Part shown: piece by piece, positions 1 through 5,967 of the stretch
Layout: every line of letters begins with the position of its first letter
Position numbering within the stretch: position 1 is the first letter of the stretch
Assembly: GCA_021324935.1 (NCBI GenBank)
Contig: JAJPIE010000067.1
Coordinates: 1-64,000 of the forward strand
Direction: 5' to 3'
Length of the DNA: 64,000 bases
Source of the DNA: Acidobacteriota bacterium
Lineage (GTDB): Bacteria > Acidobacteriota > Terriglobia > Acidiferrales > UBA7541
The notes under the pieces: model-generated
The model's database searches: none
What the model was told of the DNA's origin: nothing
The model's input: the letters and a program-made list of their open reading frames with translations, nothing else
Program-made: the position numbers and the translations under genes

Positions 1-172
1 GACGCTGCAATCGCTCTAGAACGGGCAATCTATGGCGATTTGTTCCCAGTTGTTCCCAATATCGAGAACAGGAACAACTTTACGGCGTTAAATTAGGCGA
101 AGGAATTTCTTACGGTTCAACTCATAACTATAAATAAGAAGGGCGCTTAGAGGATTTGCCTCTTAAGCGCCC
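1..172. other. chromosomal flank left of the integrated element, no gene seen
   Basis: No convincing reading frame is present. By the logic of tRNA integration this is the chromosome that once followed the initiator tRNA gene. It contains a tandem TTGTTCCCA pair (40-48, 50-58) and an 8-bp inverted repeat (49-56 with 71-78), both of unknown role. Its right end is the terminator listed separately. Confidence 0.5.
129..172 (-). terminator. original terminator of tRNA-fMet, now stranded at the left edge
   Basis: Read on the minus strand, a stem of about 13 bp with one bulged A (159-172 pairs with 141-153, loop 154-158) is followed by a T-rich stretch (TTCTTATTTATAG). It begins directly beyond the CCA end of the tRNA fragment. 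It is therefore best read as the intrinsic terminator of the tRNA gene before the element inserted. Confidence 0.7.
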
Positions 173-220
173 ATGGTTGCGGGGGTCAGATTTGAACTGA
201 CGACCTTCGGGTTATGAGCC
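173..220 (-). repeat. attL: 48-bp copy of the 3' part of tRNA-fMet
   Basis: These 48 bases are identical to 7913-7960. They cover the anticodon loop through the T arm, acceptor strand and CCA of the initiator tRNA, plus one base. Identity stops abruptly on both sides: base 172 differs from 7912 and base 221 differs from 7961. This is the expected footprint of site-specific integration, with the element restoring the 3' part of the tRNA at its other end. Crossover near the anticodon loop fits the tyrosine integrase at the right end. Confidence 0.92.
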
Positions 221-331
221 AGTTCCGCGCAAATATGTCTGGCTGCATCAGCGTGTGACAGCATGTTTCATACTAAGGATACAATTCGGGCGAGTGAGTC
301 ATGCTGATACATGCTGAGAGGAAGAGACTCG

Positions 332-348
332 CTACAGTTTTCACTACA
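332..348 (+). promoter_or_regulatory. terminal CTACA-N7-CTACA site, left end
   Basis: The 17-mer CTACAGTTTTCACTACA is repeated exactly, in the same orientation, at 7825-7841 just inside the other end of the element. Two CTACA half-sites are spaced 12 bases start to start. Paired copies near both attachment sites are what integrase arm-type sites look like; that role is inferred. Confidence 0.5.
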
Positions 349-368
349 GCCTTCCCGAAGGAGAAAAA

Positions 369-613
369 ATGTCAAATCCAGAAGCAGAATTTAGAGAGAT
401 GCTCGAAATAATCGTTCGGAAGAGATATGAAGAAGCGAAGAACCTCGATTGAAGCTGCGAGACGCGGCCAAAAATGCGTTAGCTGACATCTATGCAGTGG
501 CATTCGGTGGAAGAATAACCCATGTGCAAGGAGCCCGGCTTGCGGAAGACTCGGACAAACCAGCTTGGTCTGAATGGAGCGAACCAGAAAAATATGAGGA
601 AATTCGGCTCTGA
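369..613 (+). pseudogene. small plus-strand gene split by a frameshift, or two overlapping mini-ORFs
   Basis: An ATG at 369 with a good ribosome binding site (GAAGGAG, 5 bases upstream) opens 27 codons (begins MSNPEAEFREM) and stops with TGA at 450-452. Overlapping that stop, another frame is open from 431; with a TTG at 449 it gives 54 residues (begins LKLRDAAKNALAD) ending at 613. Joined, they would give a charged helical protein of about 82 residues, so an ancestral single gene with a frameshift, a sequencing error or a programmed shift are all possible. It lies alone on the plus strand next to attL. No family is recognised. Confidence 0.4.
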
Positions 614-657
614 TTAACGGAGCAGAAACTTTCGGCCCTCAAGGAATAAGACTCAGA

Positions 658-879
658 TCACCCCAAAGTGTGGGATCGATGAGGGCCTCGCGTGCCACTA
701 TTCGCAGACGTTTTTTCGTTGAGTTTTTCGGCAAGGAAAGACGGCAACTTTTCTCGCTCCTCAAAAAGTTCAATCGGCTTGCCCTGGAAGCACGCTCGAC
801 ACATCGGAGTGCCATCGACATCGCGGACGGCGGGGATCTTTTTGCCAGTTCGGGCGAGATGTGGGTGGCAGAGTTTCAT
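658..879 (-). CDS. small Cys/His-rich protein
   Basis: This is a 73-residue protein. The start is placed at the ATG (MKLCHPHL) preceded by AAGGA about 10 bases upstream; the same frame stays open much further upstream but that stretch overlaps the neighbouring gene and looks non-coding. Residues 4-7 are C-H-P-H and a CxxC pair (CRAC) lies near residue 30, so a small zinc-binding fold is possible. The C-terminal half is charged and probably helical. It is the last gene of the element's leftward gene set. Function unknown. Confidence 0.5.
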   Translation of the reverse strand: MKLCHPHLARTGKKIPAVRDVDGTPMCRACFQGKPIELFEEREKLPSFLAEKLNEKTSANSGTRGPHRSHTLG

Positions 880-924
880 TTTCTTAGAATCCTTCAGGGG
901 CGACGCCGCTACGCCGCCCCCTTG

Positions 925-979
925 CGCCTGTGGAGCAACACAGGCGTTTGTCGAGCGGAGGCAGATCCACCCGACAAAC
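925..979. other. two adjoining inverted repeats between genes
   Basis: A perfect 8-bp stem with a 6-base loop (925-932 with 939-946) abuts a second 8-bp inverted repeat (946-953 with 972-979). They fall between the coiled-coil gene (stop at 983) and the small Cys/His protein. The position suits a transcript end or processing structure, but there is no clear T run on the minus strand. Confidence 0.35.
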
Positions 980-982
980 TCG

Positions 983-1612
983 TCAAAACCTCTTGCCCGA
1001 GGGTAGCTGCAGGCCGGACTCGTGTTGGTAACTCTCCACGCCCTCGACGGCAGACCGTAGTCGGCGCTCCTCGCCGGTGCGACGTTGTAACTCCTCGCCC
1101 AGTTTGGGCCACTCAACCAACACCAAATGGTGATGCTGGCTGGTGAGCGGAGCCATCTGTGCGTACAGTTCCGCGATCTTGTCCTCGGCAGCCTCGATAT
1201 CAGCGTCTGCCCTTTGAAGATCGCTTTTTGCTGCGTAAGGGCCTAATTCAGCACGGCGCTCGCGGGCGCGGGCTAATGCTGACTCCCGCTTGGATACAGC
1301 ATCGCCCAAACGGTCGATTTCATTCTGCAAACGTCCAGCTTTGGCTTTGTGGTCCTCAATGACCTGCAACTGCTCGCGGACGGCTGCTTTCGCTTGCTCG
1401 AAGTCTTCCTCCAACCGCAAGCGGGCTTCCGCCTGCAGCTTCGCAATGAGCTTGTCGATTCGCTCATTCACTTCATAGCGGTCCAGGATTGTTCTGTTCA
1501 ACTCTTCAGTGTTGACGGACTTCCGGGCTTCGCACAGGGCTGTGAGGCGCGAGTCCTCATCCTGTGATCGCGGGGTGACTTCGCGGATGCTACCGCTTGC
1601 TGAGTAGTTCAC
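983..1612 (-). CDS. coiled-coil protein of the element
   Basis: The product is 209 residues, starting at a GTG that overlaps the stop of the preceding DUF2213-like gene, which indicates translational coupling. Most of residues 40-190 is charged heptad-like sequence rich in Glu, Arg, Ala and Leu, so a long coiled coil is expected. No enzymatic motif is visible. In phages a coiled-coil gene directly after a prohead protease is often a scaffold-type protein; that reading is inference from position only. A generic phage hypothetical protein is the alternative. Confidence 0.6.
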   Translation of the reverse strand: MNYSASGSIREVTPRSQDEDSRLTALCEARKSVNTEELNRTILDRYEVNERIDKLIAKLQAEARLRLEEDFEQAKAAVREQLQVIEDHKAKAGRLQNEIDRLGDAVSKRESALARARERRAELGPYAAKSDLQRADADIEAAEDKIAELYAQMAPLTSQHHHLVLVEWPKLGEELQRRTGEERRLRSAVEGVESYQHESGLQLPSGKRF

Positions 1613-2538
1613 ATCGGCCTCCGAGGGCGAACCAGATTTCGAAAGTGTTCAACCTGCCGGCGCCCACGCTCGCGGGCATCGATTTCATACTGCTGGGTTT
1701 CCGTGAGCATTCGTGATCTCTTTGGGGAAGAGGAGATCGCCGCGTCATAGATGCGCGCCTGTGAGCCCGCGCGGCCTTGTTCGACAATCGCAATGTGATT
1801 GCCAATGATGCGCCGTTGCTCCAAGCGATAACCGCGCTTCGCCAGTTCGTAGGTGTAGCCGCACGAAAGCTCGCGCATACCGGTCTTAACCGCAAGGATG
1901 GCGTCTTCCGCCTTGACGATGACATCAGCGAGGAGTGGCCAGTCGCCAGAACCAAGCGGCTCGCTGCCTCGGCGGACATTTTGGACGTGGCCGACGCTAA
2001 AAAGCTTTTCGTTTTCAACGGACAGGAGTTCGGAAGGATGGCCAAGGGTAAGGCTCTTTGCCTCGAAAGAGGCAATGCATTGAGGGCTGAATACCTCGAA
2101 TGGATCACGCCAGACATCAACTTCTTCGTCGGCGCGGCGGCCGTCGAGCAATCCTTCCGGGTCGCTGAGCTCAGAGACGCGGTACTTTTGGAATCCCGTT
2201 CGGGCGATGACGCAACCTGTACAGATTAAGAAACCCTCCGGGCTGCGATTGATGTTTTCCGACAAACGCTCACTGGCAAAGTAGGCGAGTCGGTCAAGGG
2301 CGACTCCGAAACCGTCCATGCCGATACTGCGATCAGCCGCGACCTGGCTATGCGGTTCATTTCCAGGTCCGGGCTTGCTGTCGTCTTTTTGCTCGTCGGC
2401 TGCCGGTGTCAACGGTGACTGCGGCGCTGGTCCCCGGTGGGGCGCGAATGGCTTCAGCGCGATACCGGCCAACTCTCGCGGCTCGTGCTGTTCCCACCAG
2501 TTTTCCAATGATTCATCCTGTAAGTTTTCGTCAGCCAT
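1609..2538 (-). CDS. DUF2213 / prohead-protease-like phage protein
   Basis: This is 309 residues with a strong AGGAGG site before its ATG, one base after the preceding stop. Residues 1-75 are acidic, Pro-rich and probably disordered. From about residue 100 onward the protein follows the DUF2213 pattern: a TLGHPSE segment, then G-H-V near FSVGHVQNV, then a conserved RELSCGYTY box, then GNHIAIVEQGRAG and a terminal DA. His of GHP and Ser of LSCGY are in the order expected for S78-like capsid maturation proteases. In phages this family lies in head-morphogenesis blocks. Here no portal or capsid gene accompanies it, which is the odd feature. Family assignment is fairly sure; protease activity is inferred. 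Confidence 0.7.
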   Translation of the reverse strand: MADENLQDESLENWWEQHEPRELAGIALKPFAPHRGPAPQSPLTPAADEQKDDSKPGPGNEPHSQVAADRSIGMDGFGVALDRLAYFASERLSENINRSPEGFLICTGCVIARTGFQKYRVSELSDPEGLLDGRRADEEVDVWRDPFEVFSPQCIASFEAKSLTLGHPSELLSVENEKLFSVGHVQNVRRGSEPLGSGDWPLLADVIVKAEDAILAVKTGMRELSCGYTYELAKRGYRLEQRRIIGNHIAIVEQGRAGSQARIYDAAISSSPKRSRMLTETQQYEIDARERGRRQVEHFRNLVRPRRPM

Positions 2539-2874
2539 CTATCTGTCCTCCTGTTCAGAATTGGGAAAGCTTTGCAACGGTACATCGGCTCCCAAGCCAG
2601 CGCTAAGCCAGAAACGTGACATGGGGCGCACCGAAGTAGCTTTGCGGATGAGCTGCGCGACTTCGTCGGCGCGAGCGTTCCGCGGGACAAAATCCTCTCC
2701 CTTGCGCCTCGCGCGTTCGCGTGCAAAGGCGGCAACCATGATCGACGCTCGGTCTGCCCGCGAGAAACTGAACGAACGTCGAGATCCGTCCGAAAACGTG
2801 AAGACCACAGAGTTGGTACCGCGGCCTTGTTCGATGTTTCGTACTCGATCTTTCAAATTTCTATAACCGCTCAC
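2539..2874 (-). CDS. small element protein, partner of the HTH gene
   Basis: This 111-residue protein starts at a GTG lying 14 bases inside the end of the upstream HTH gene, with AAAGG seven bases before it. Its stop touches the ATG of the DUF2213-like gene, so three genes are chained. The N-terminal half has a pattern of short strands (VVFTFSDGS, RRSFSFSR) followed by a basic helical stretch. No known family is recognised. Cotranscription with the HTH protein and the protease-like protein is evident from spacing. Confidence 0.6.
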   Translation of the reverse strand: MSGYRNLKDRVRNIEQGRGTNSVVFTFSDGSRRSFSFSRADRASIMVAAFARERARRKGEDFVPRNARADEVAQLIRKATSVRPMSRFWLSAGLGADVPLQSFPNSEQEDR

Positions 2875-3241
2875 TGGTTTGCCTTTCGAGTGCGGAAATG
2901 CGCGACTCTAGGTCTTGAAGTCTAAAACTGTCCAGGCAAAGCCTGATTGTCTGGGCCGCTGCCGCCACTCGCGAACCCGCGGACGATTTGCTGCTGGAGA
3001 AGATTTTCCGCAGAATTTCCACCGCGGGGGCAGAGTTCGCGCCCAGTTTTGCAACGAGCTGGCTGGTGACTTCCTTGACCAAATCGGTCCGCGCTTCTCT
3101 AAATGCCTGCTCGAACTCCGGGCTTTTGCGAACTCGCCGAAGGGTTCGGATGGAGACACCGCACTTCCTGGCCGCCGCGGAGAAAGTTTTCTCTGACAGG
3201 ACGGCGGTTACGGCCTTTTCGATGAATTGGGGATCGTTCAT
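2861..3241 (-). CDS. small-terminase-like helix-turn-helix protein
   Basis: The product is 126 residues; its ATG overlaps the previous stop (ATGA). Residues 17-40 form an HTH of the kind AAARKCGVSIRTLRRVRKSPE, followed by a long helical segment with alternating Ala/Leu/Arg and a short C-terminal coiled coil (LESRISALE). This layout is common in small phage proteins that resemble terminase small subunits or phBC6A51-type HTH proteins. If it is a TerS-like DNA binder, it could select element DNA for packaging by a helper terminase. A plain transcriptional regulator is the alternative. Confidence 0.6.
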   Translation of the reverse strand: MNDPQFIEKAVTAVLSEKTFSAAARKCGVSIRTLRRVRKSPEFEQAFREARTDLVKEVTSQLVAKLGANSAPAVEILRKIFSSSKSSAGSRVAAAAQTIRLCLDSFRLQDLESRISALERQTSERL

Positions 3242-3456
3242 CTCTGGCCGCTTCTGGCCATTTTTAGATGGCGAATTTGGTAAGGCTCGAGAGCCAAGCG
3301 CGTCTGAATCCGTCCGAAATCTATGCACACGAGGACGCGACCATGCTTTGCCGGTTCGATGAATACCGCTCGGTGTCCGGCGTATGGCCCGGAGACAATC
3401 TGAATCTGTGTTCCCCGTTTGAACCGTTCCGTTGCGTGTATCGCTTTGCGAGCCAT
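3238..3456 (-). CDS. KOW/SH3-like small protein
   Basis: This is 72 residues, with AGGAAGG nine bases before the ATG, two codons after the preceding small HTH gene. Residues 13-55 look like a KOW/SH3 barrel: a GTQIQIVSGPYAGHRAV segment followed by RVLVCIDF and a Gly-Arg turn. KOW domains occur in NusG and ribosomal proteins, where they contact RNA or polymerase. An antitermination or RNA-binding role in the element is possible but is inferred only from this resemblance. The frame extends upstream without a stop, but the ribosome binding site fixes the start used here. Confidence 0.55.
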   Translation of the reverse strand: MARKAIHATERFKRGTQIQIVSGPYAGHRAVFIEPAKHGRVLVCIDFGRIQTRLALEPYQIRHLKMARSGQR

Positions 3457-3458
3457 CG

Positions 3459-3638
3459 CTAGCGGCCTTCCTGTTTCGCGGTTCCCCTGGCAAGGACGCG
3501 CTTGATTTCCTGTTCGGTGACTTTCCAGCGCCGTCCGATGCGCACGGCGGCGATCTCGCCGCGGATGATTGCCCGGCGCACCGTCCACGGCGAGCAGTCA
3601 AAGCGCTTCGCTGTTGCCCGGATGTTGTTGAGTTTCAT
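3459..3638 (-). CDS. excisionase-family small HTH protein
   Basis: This 59-residue protein has GAGGTG five to six bases before its ATG. It matches the excisionase/MerR-type HTH pattern: residues 5-40 carry IRATAKRFDCSPWTVRRAI then a wing IAAVRIGRRWKV, and the C-terminus is basic. It is the first gene of the leftward block 3638-658, directly downstream of the internal CTACA-N7-CTACA site at 3738. It is the second such protein in the element; the other is at 5696-5893. Either could be the true excisionase and the other a regulator. Confidence 0.7.
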   Translation of the reverse strand: MKLNNIRATAKRFDCSPWTVRRAIIRGEIAAVRIGRRWKVTEQEIKRVLARGTAKQEGR

Positions 3639-3925
3639 TTCTGCACCTCGTGCTCATCATGATGCAATTCAGCAAAAAGGGAATCTGGGAATATTCACCA
3701 CTCCGTATTCACCTTCATTAATGTCTAGGCTGAGCTTCTACACATCTCGCTACATCTGGGCTTCCTGGAAATGGCAAATCATTGAAAAAGGGAAAGATGA
3801 ACCCAGAAATCATCGGGTTTGCAACCCGAGAAAAACGGTTTAGAGGCGATTTGCCGAACCCCCACGGTCCAGCCAATACCGAAGAGAACTGCGTGGCCAT
3901 AGGCGATCCTGCCTTGCGCTGATAG
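3639..3925. other. non-coding control region inside the element
   Basis: This is the largest gap in the leftward gene set (287 bases). It is AT-richer than its surroundings and no convincing frame is present; a 60-codon minus-strand frame at 3718-3900 has no homologous look or ribosome site. It holds the CTACA-N7-CTACA site at 3738-3754 and a 17-base palindrome at 3813-3829 (7-bp arms). It probably carries the promoter of the block beginning at 3638. Confidence 0.45.
3738..3754 (+). promoter_or_regulatory. internal CTACA-N7-CTACA site upstream of the 3638 gene block
   Basis: CTACA-CATCTCG-CTACA, with the half-sites again exactly 12 bases apart. Its spacer shares ATCTCG with the inverted copy at 5661-5677, making an internal subclass distinct from the two terminal copies. 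It ends 100 bases upstream of the first ATG of the minus-strand block. Confidence 0.45.
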
Positions 3926-4240
3926 CTATTCCTTGCTGATGCCTCGCTTCCTGTCTGTTATCTGATTCAGGTTCGTGCACGCCTTCAGTACGGCGCCCAT
4001 GAATTGATCCCTGCTCTCTGTTAAGTCCGTTAGCAGTGTTCTGACCTCATCGTTCTCGGCGGCCGTGAAATCTTCCATCGGCACCGACTCCGGTTTCGGC
4101 AAGTGGTCCGCGAAATGTTCGAATCTGGATTCGCATTGCTCGAAGAGCTTGAGTAGTTTTCGCCAGTTGCGGGCTTCACCATACGACTCCCGAATTAACT
4201 GAAGAAATTTTCTTTTTGCTGATTTTTCTACCTTTCTCAT
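3926..4240 (-). CDS. helical element protein of unknown function
   Basis: This is 104 residues. The ATG at 4240 is preferred over one eight codons earlier because GGAGGAG sits five bases before it and it overlaps the previous stop as ATGA. The sequence is charged and almost wholly helical (FLQLIRESYGEARNWRKLLKLFEQ; later NDEVRTLLTDLTESRD). No family is recognised. It is the last gene of the replication-linked run 5586-3926. Confidence 0.55.
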   Translation of the reverse strand: MRKVEKSAKRKFLQLIRESYGEARNWRKLLKLFEQCESRFEHFADHLPKPESVPMEDFTAAENDEVRTLLTDLTESRDQFMGAVLKACTNLNQITDRKRGISKE

Positions 4241-4470
4241 CGGCACTCCTCCTTTTCGGTCCAAAAGATTTCAGGCAAGTCGTCGTCTGTCGCCTGGTAG
4301 TGCGCTGTTTCCGTGTCGCTTTCTTGGCGGGCGGCAAAGAGTTCTCCTTCCTGACGCTTCCGCTGACCGTGTAGGTGCAATTCGTTGGCGCGTTGCAAAG
4401 CAAAGACGCACGAATCCTCCAATGAGTTGGCGCCACAAAAAATCGGATGATTGGGATTGTCTTTCCTCAT
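4237..4470 (-). CDS. small element protein
   Basis: This is 77 residues, begins MRKDNPNHPIFCGAN, and is linked at both ends by ATGA overlaps to its neighbours (4467-4470 and 4237-4240). The protein is polar and acidic towards the C-terminus, with two Cys near the start and one near the end. No known family is seen. The overlaps argue strongly that it is translated as part of the replication operon. Confidence 0.55.
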   Translation of the reverse strand: MRKDNPNHPIFCGANSLEDSCVFALQRANELHLHGQRKRQEGELFAARQESDTETAHYQATDDDLPEIFWTEKEECR

Positions 4471-4871
4471 CCGCGGTCAACGTGTTTACGAAACGCGGAA
4501 GTAAACTTCTCGCACTCTTTAATGGCCTCTTCGCGCTCTTCTGCTGTCAGTTTTTCGGTGTAGTCCAGCAACGGCGGACCGAGATAGATACTCTGATTGT
4601 TCTTTCGCAACTTTTCATGTGCCGCGCGAATGGTTGCGGATACCGGAATAAACTCCGACGTGCGGCGAGCTTCGATGCAGGCCGCGTCGAGTTGTTCCGG
4701 TGTGAGATCCGCGAGATCCTCAGCGTAGGCGATCACCGACAATTCACTTACGGGTTGGCGGTAGTGCTCGCTGAACACCGCCAGATGCTTCCGCAAGACG
4801 TCCCAAAACTTTGTCGATGGCCTGCGCTGATTTTTCGCTTCGACGTTCGTGGAACGATTTTGCCGATCCAT
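4467..4871 (-). CDS. helicase-loader-like replication protein
   Basis: This is 134 residues. Its ATG has a strong GAAGGAG site seven bases upstream that lies inside the preceding replication gene; the two genes overlap out of frame for 128 bases. Residues 30-95 follow a pattern common in phage loader or replisome-organiser proteins: a helical FSEHYRQPVSELSV stretch, then LADLTPEQLDAACIEARRTS, then EFIPVSATIRAA. The C-terminus is charged. Together with the O-like protein upstream it suggests a lambda O/P-type replication module. No ATPase motif is visible, so it is not a DnaC-type AAA+ loader. Confidence 0.6.
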   Translation of the reverse strand: MDRQNRSTNVEAKNQRRPSTKFWDVLRKHLAVFSEHYRQPVSELSVIAYAEDLADLTPEQLDAACIEARRTSEFIPVSATIRAAHEKLRKNNQSIYLGPPLLDYTEKLTAEEREEAIKECEKFTSAFRKHVDRG

Positions 4872-5586
4872 GCTGCGTCTCCTTCACTGCAAATATTCCT
4901 TGATAGCCACACATGATGCTCTGCTCGATGCATTTGACCGGGTCCTGCCCCTGACGGCGCAATTCACCGAGCCTTTTGTAAATCAGATCCCAGGCGTGTT
5001 GCGTCAAAGGCTTCTTGATCGATTTTCTAAACTGCTCAAACTTGAGTAATGCCAAATACGTTTCCTCCCCGAATTCTTCGACCACGTCAGTTCTCCTTTC
5101 CTCGATATGCGCGAGCAAGGTTGTTTTGTTCTTACCGGTGGCTTTTTCTTCTACGGTGTACGGTGTGGGTGCATGGTGCACCCGTTTGTCACCCGTTTCT
5201 GTTCTCCATTCACCCGTTTTAGTACTTCCTGAATGGGTGAATGGCGCACCCGTTTCCGGGCGCAAATGGGTGACTGGTTCACCCGTTTGTGGGACTGGGA
5301 TCGACCATTCCGGCCCGTGACCCCGGCCAGGCTTGCCGGGCTTATCCATGACGAGCGCGCGCGCGGTTTGCCAGTAGATAAGCGCGCGCCTGACGGTGTT
5401 TCGGTCGAAACCCAATCCTTTAGCGATACTGCGGTCGCTATGGTAAATGCTTCGTCCGTCCGGGTCAGCGAAACTCGCCAGGTACAGCAAGATCGATTTC
5501 CAGACAGGCGAACAATCGTGGAGCGCGAGAAGTACGTCGCGGACCCAAAACAAACACGTCAATTTCGATTTGCCGCCTGTACTCAT
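4744..5586 (-). CDS. lambda-O-like winged-helix replication initiator
   Basis: This is 280 residues from the ATG at 5586 (AGAGG about six bases before; a TTG one codon earlier is less likely). Residues 1-85 resemble the phage replication winged helix: WKSILLYLASFADPDG, then YHSDRSIAKGLGFDRNTVRRAL, then a wing with DKPGKPGRGHG. Residues 95-140 are a linker with a repeating TGE/TG-A-PxTH look because the DNA there consists of iteron-like repeats. Residues 175-235 form a helical C-terminal region. Recruiting the helicase via the overlapping loader-like gene fits the lambda O/P model. Role inferred from layout and domain look, not from alignment. Confidence 0.65.
   Translation of the reverse strand: MSTGGKSKLTCLFWVRDVLLALHDCSPVWKSILLYLASFADPDGRSIYHSDRSIAKGLGFDRNTVRRALIYWQTARALVMDKPGKPGRGHGPEWSIPVPQTGEPVTHLRPETGAPFTHSGSTKTGEWRTETGDKRVHHAPTPYTVEEKATGKNKTTLLAHIEERRTDVVEEFGEETYLALLKFEQFRKSIKKPLTQHAWDLIYKRLGELRRQGQDPVKCIEQSIMCGYQGIFAVKETQHGSAKSFHERRSEKSAQAIDKVLGRLAEASGGVQRALPPTRK
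5179..5288. repeat. iteron-like array inside the replication gene (candidate origin)
   Basis: Five exact copies of CACCCGTTT lie at 5179, 5190, 5211, 5247 and 5280. Two inverted variants (CACCCATT[TC] on the other strand) lie at 5232-5239 and 5264-5272. Successive starts are 11, 21, 21, 15, 17 and 16 bases apart, so the first four are close to helical phasing. A T-rich stretch (about 5115-5155) flanks the array. Iterons inside an initiator gene are the arrangement known for ori-lambda within gene O. Function as an origin is inferred. Confidence 0.65.
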
Positions 5587-5660
5587 CAAGCCCTCTTCGG
5601 GTGATCAACCCGATGCAGTGCCTCGTTCTTATGGGCCTTTCGCACTCCTAACCCTCCCGG

Positions 5661-5677
5661 TGTAGCGAGATTTGTAG
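5661..5677 (-). promoter_or_regulatory. internal CTACA-N7-CTACA site upstream of the replication operon
   Basis: On the minus strand this reads CTACA-AATCTCG-CTACA, with the same 12-base half-site spacing as the other three copies and the ATCTCG spacer of the 3738 copy. It lies in the short gap between the HTH gene at 5696-5893 and the replication gene, 75 bases before the latter's ATG, where an operator or promoter would sit. Confidence 0.45.
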
Positions 5678-5695
5678 AAACCCCCTACTGATTGG

Positions 5696-5893
5696 TTAGG
5701 CTTCGCGAATCAAAGAGAGAACTTCCGACCGGCGAAGGAGTGTCCTGCTTCCGGCCTTATATCTTTTGAGTTTATTCAGCGTGAGCATCCTGCGGACGGT
5801 GATCTCACTGAGTTTCAGCAACGCGGCACTTTCCCTGACAGTGACAAAATCTCCCGCCGATGCGGCGGCCTGCGTCGGATTCACTTTGACCAT
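5696..5893 (-). CDS. excisionase-family HTH protein
   Basis: This is 65 residues with AAGGAGG nine bases before the ATG. Residues 15-60 form the excisionase-type HTH: FVTVRESAALLKLSEITVRRM, then a short wing around RYKAGSRTLLRRSEV and a terminal helix. It is the first leftward gene and is divergent from the CGNR-like gene (75-base gap). Excisionase or a transcriptional switch between the integration and replication modules is likely. It differs in sequence from the second HTH protein at 3459-3638. Confidence 0.72.
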   Translation of the reverse strand: MVKVNPTQAAASAGDFVTVRESAALLKLSEITVRRMLTLNKLKRYKAGSRTLLRRSEVLSLIREA

Positions 5894-5967
5894 TTTTCAA
5901 ATCCTCCTTGACGTCTGACGATACGCCGTGATAGGACTAGACCGCAATACAAATCAAAGACTGAACA
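5894..5967. promoter_or_regulatory. divergent control gap between the HTH gene and the CGNR-integrase pair
   Basis: This 74-base gap must serve both directions. On plus a TTGACG at 5908-5913 is followed, after 16 bases, by a weak GATAGG. On minus a TTGATT (5952-5957) is followed after 18 bases by TATCAC (5928-5933). The two candidate promoters overlap, which would make them mutually exclusive. The -10 matches are poor, so only the location is well supported. Confidence 0.3.

Noticed and set aside
3718..3900. 60-codon minus-strand frame in the element's control region
   Set aside because: No ribosome site, no family look, and it covers the palindrome and the CTACA site.
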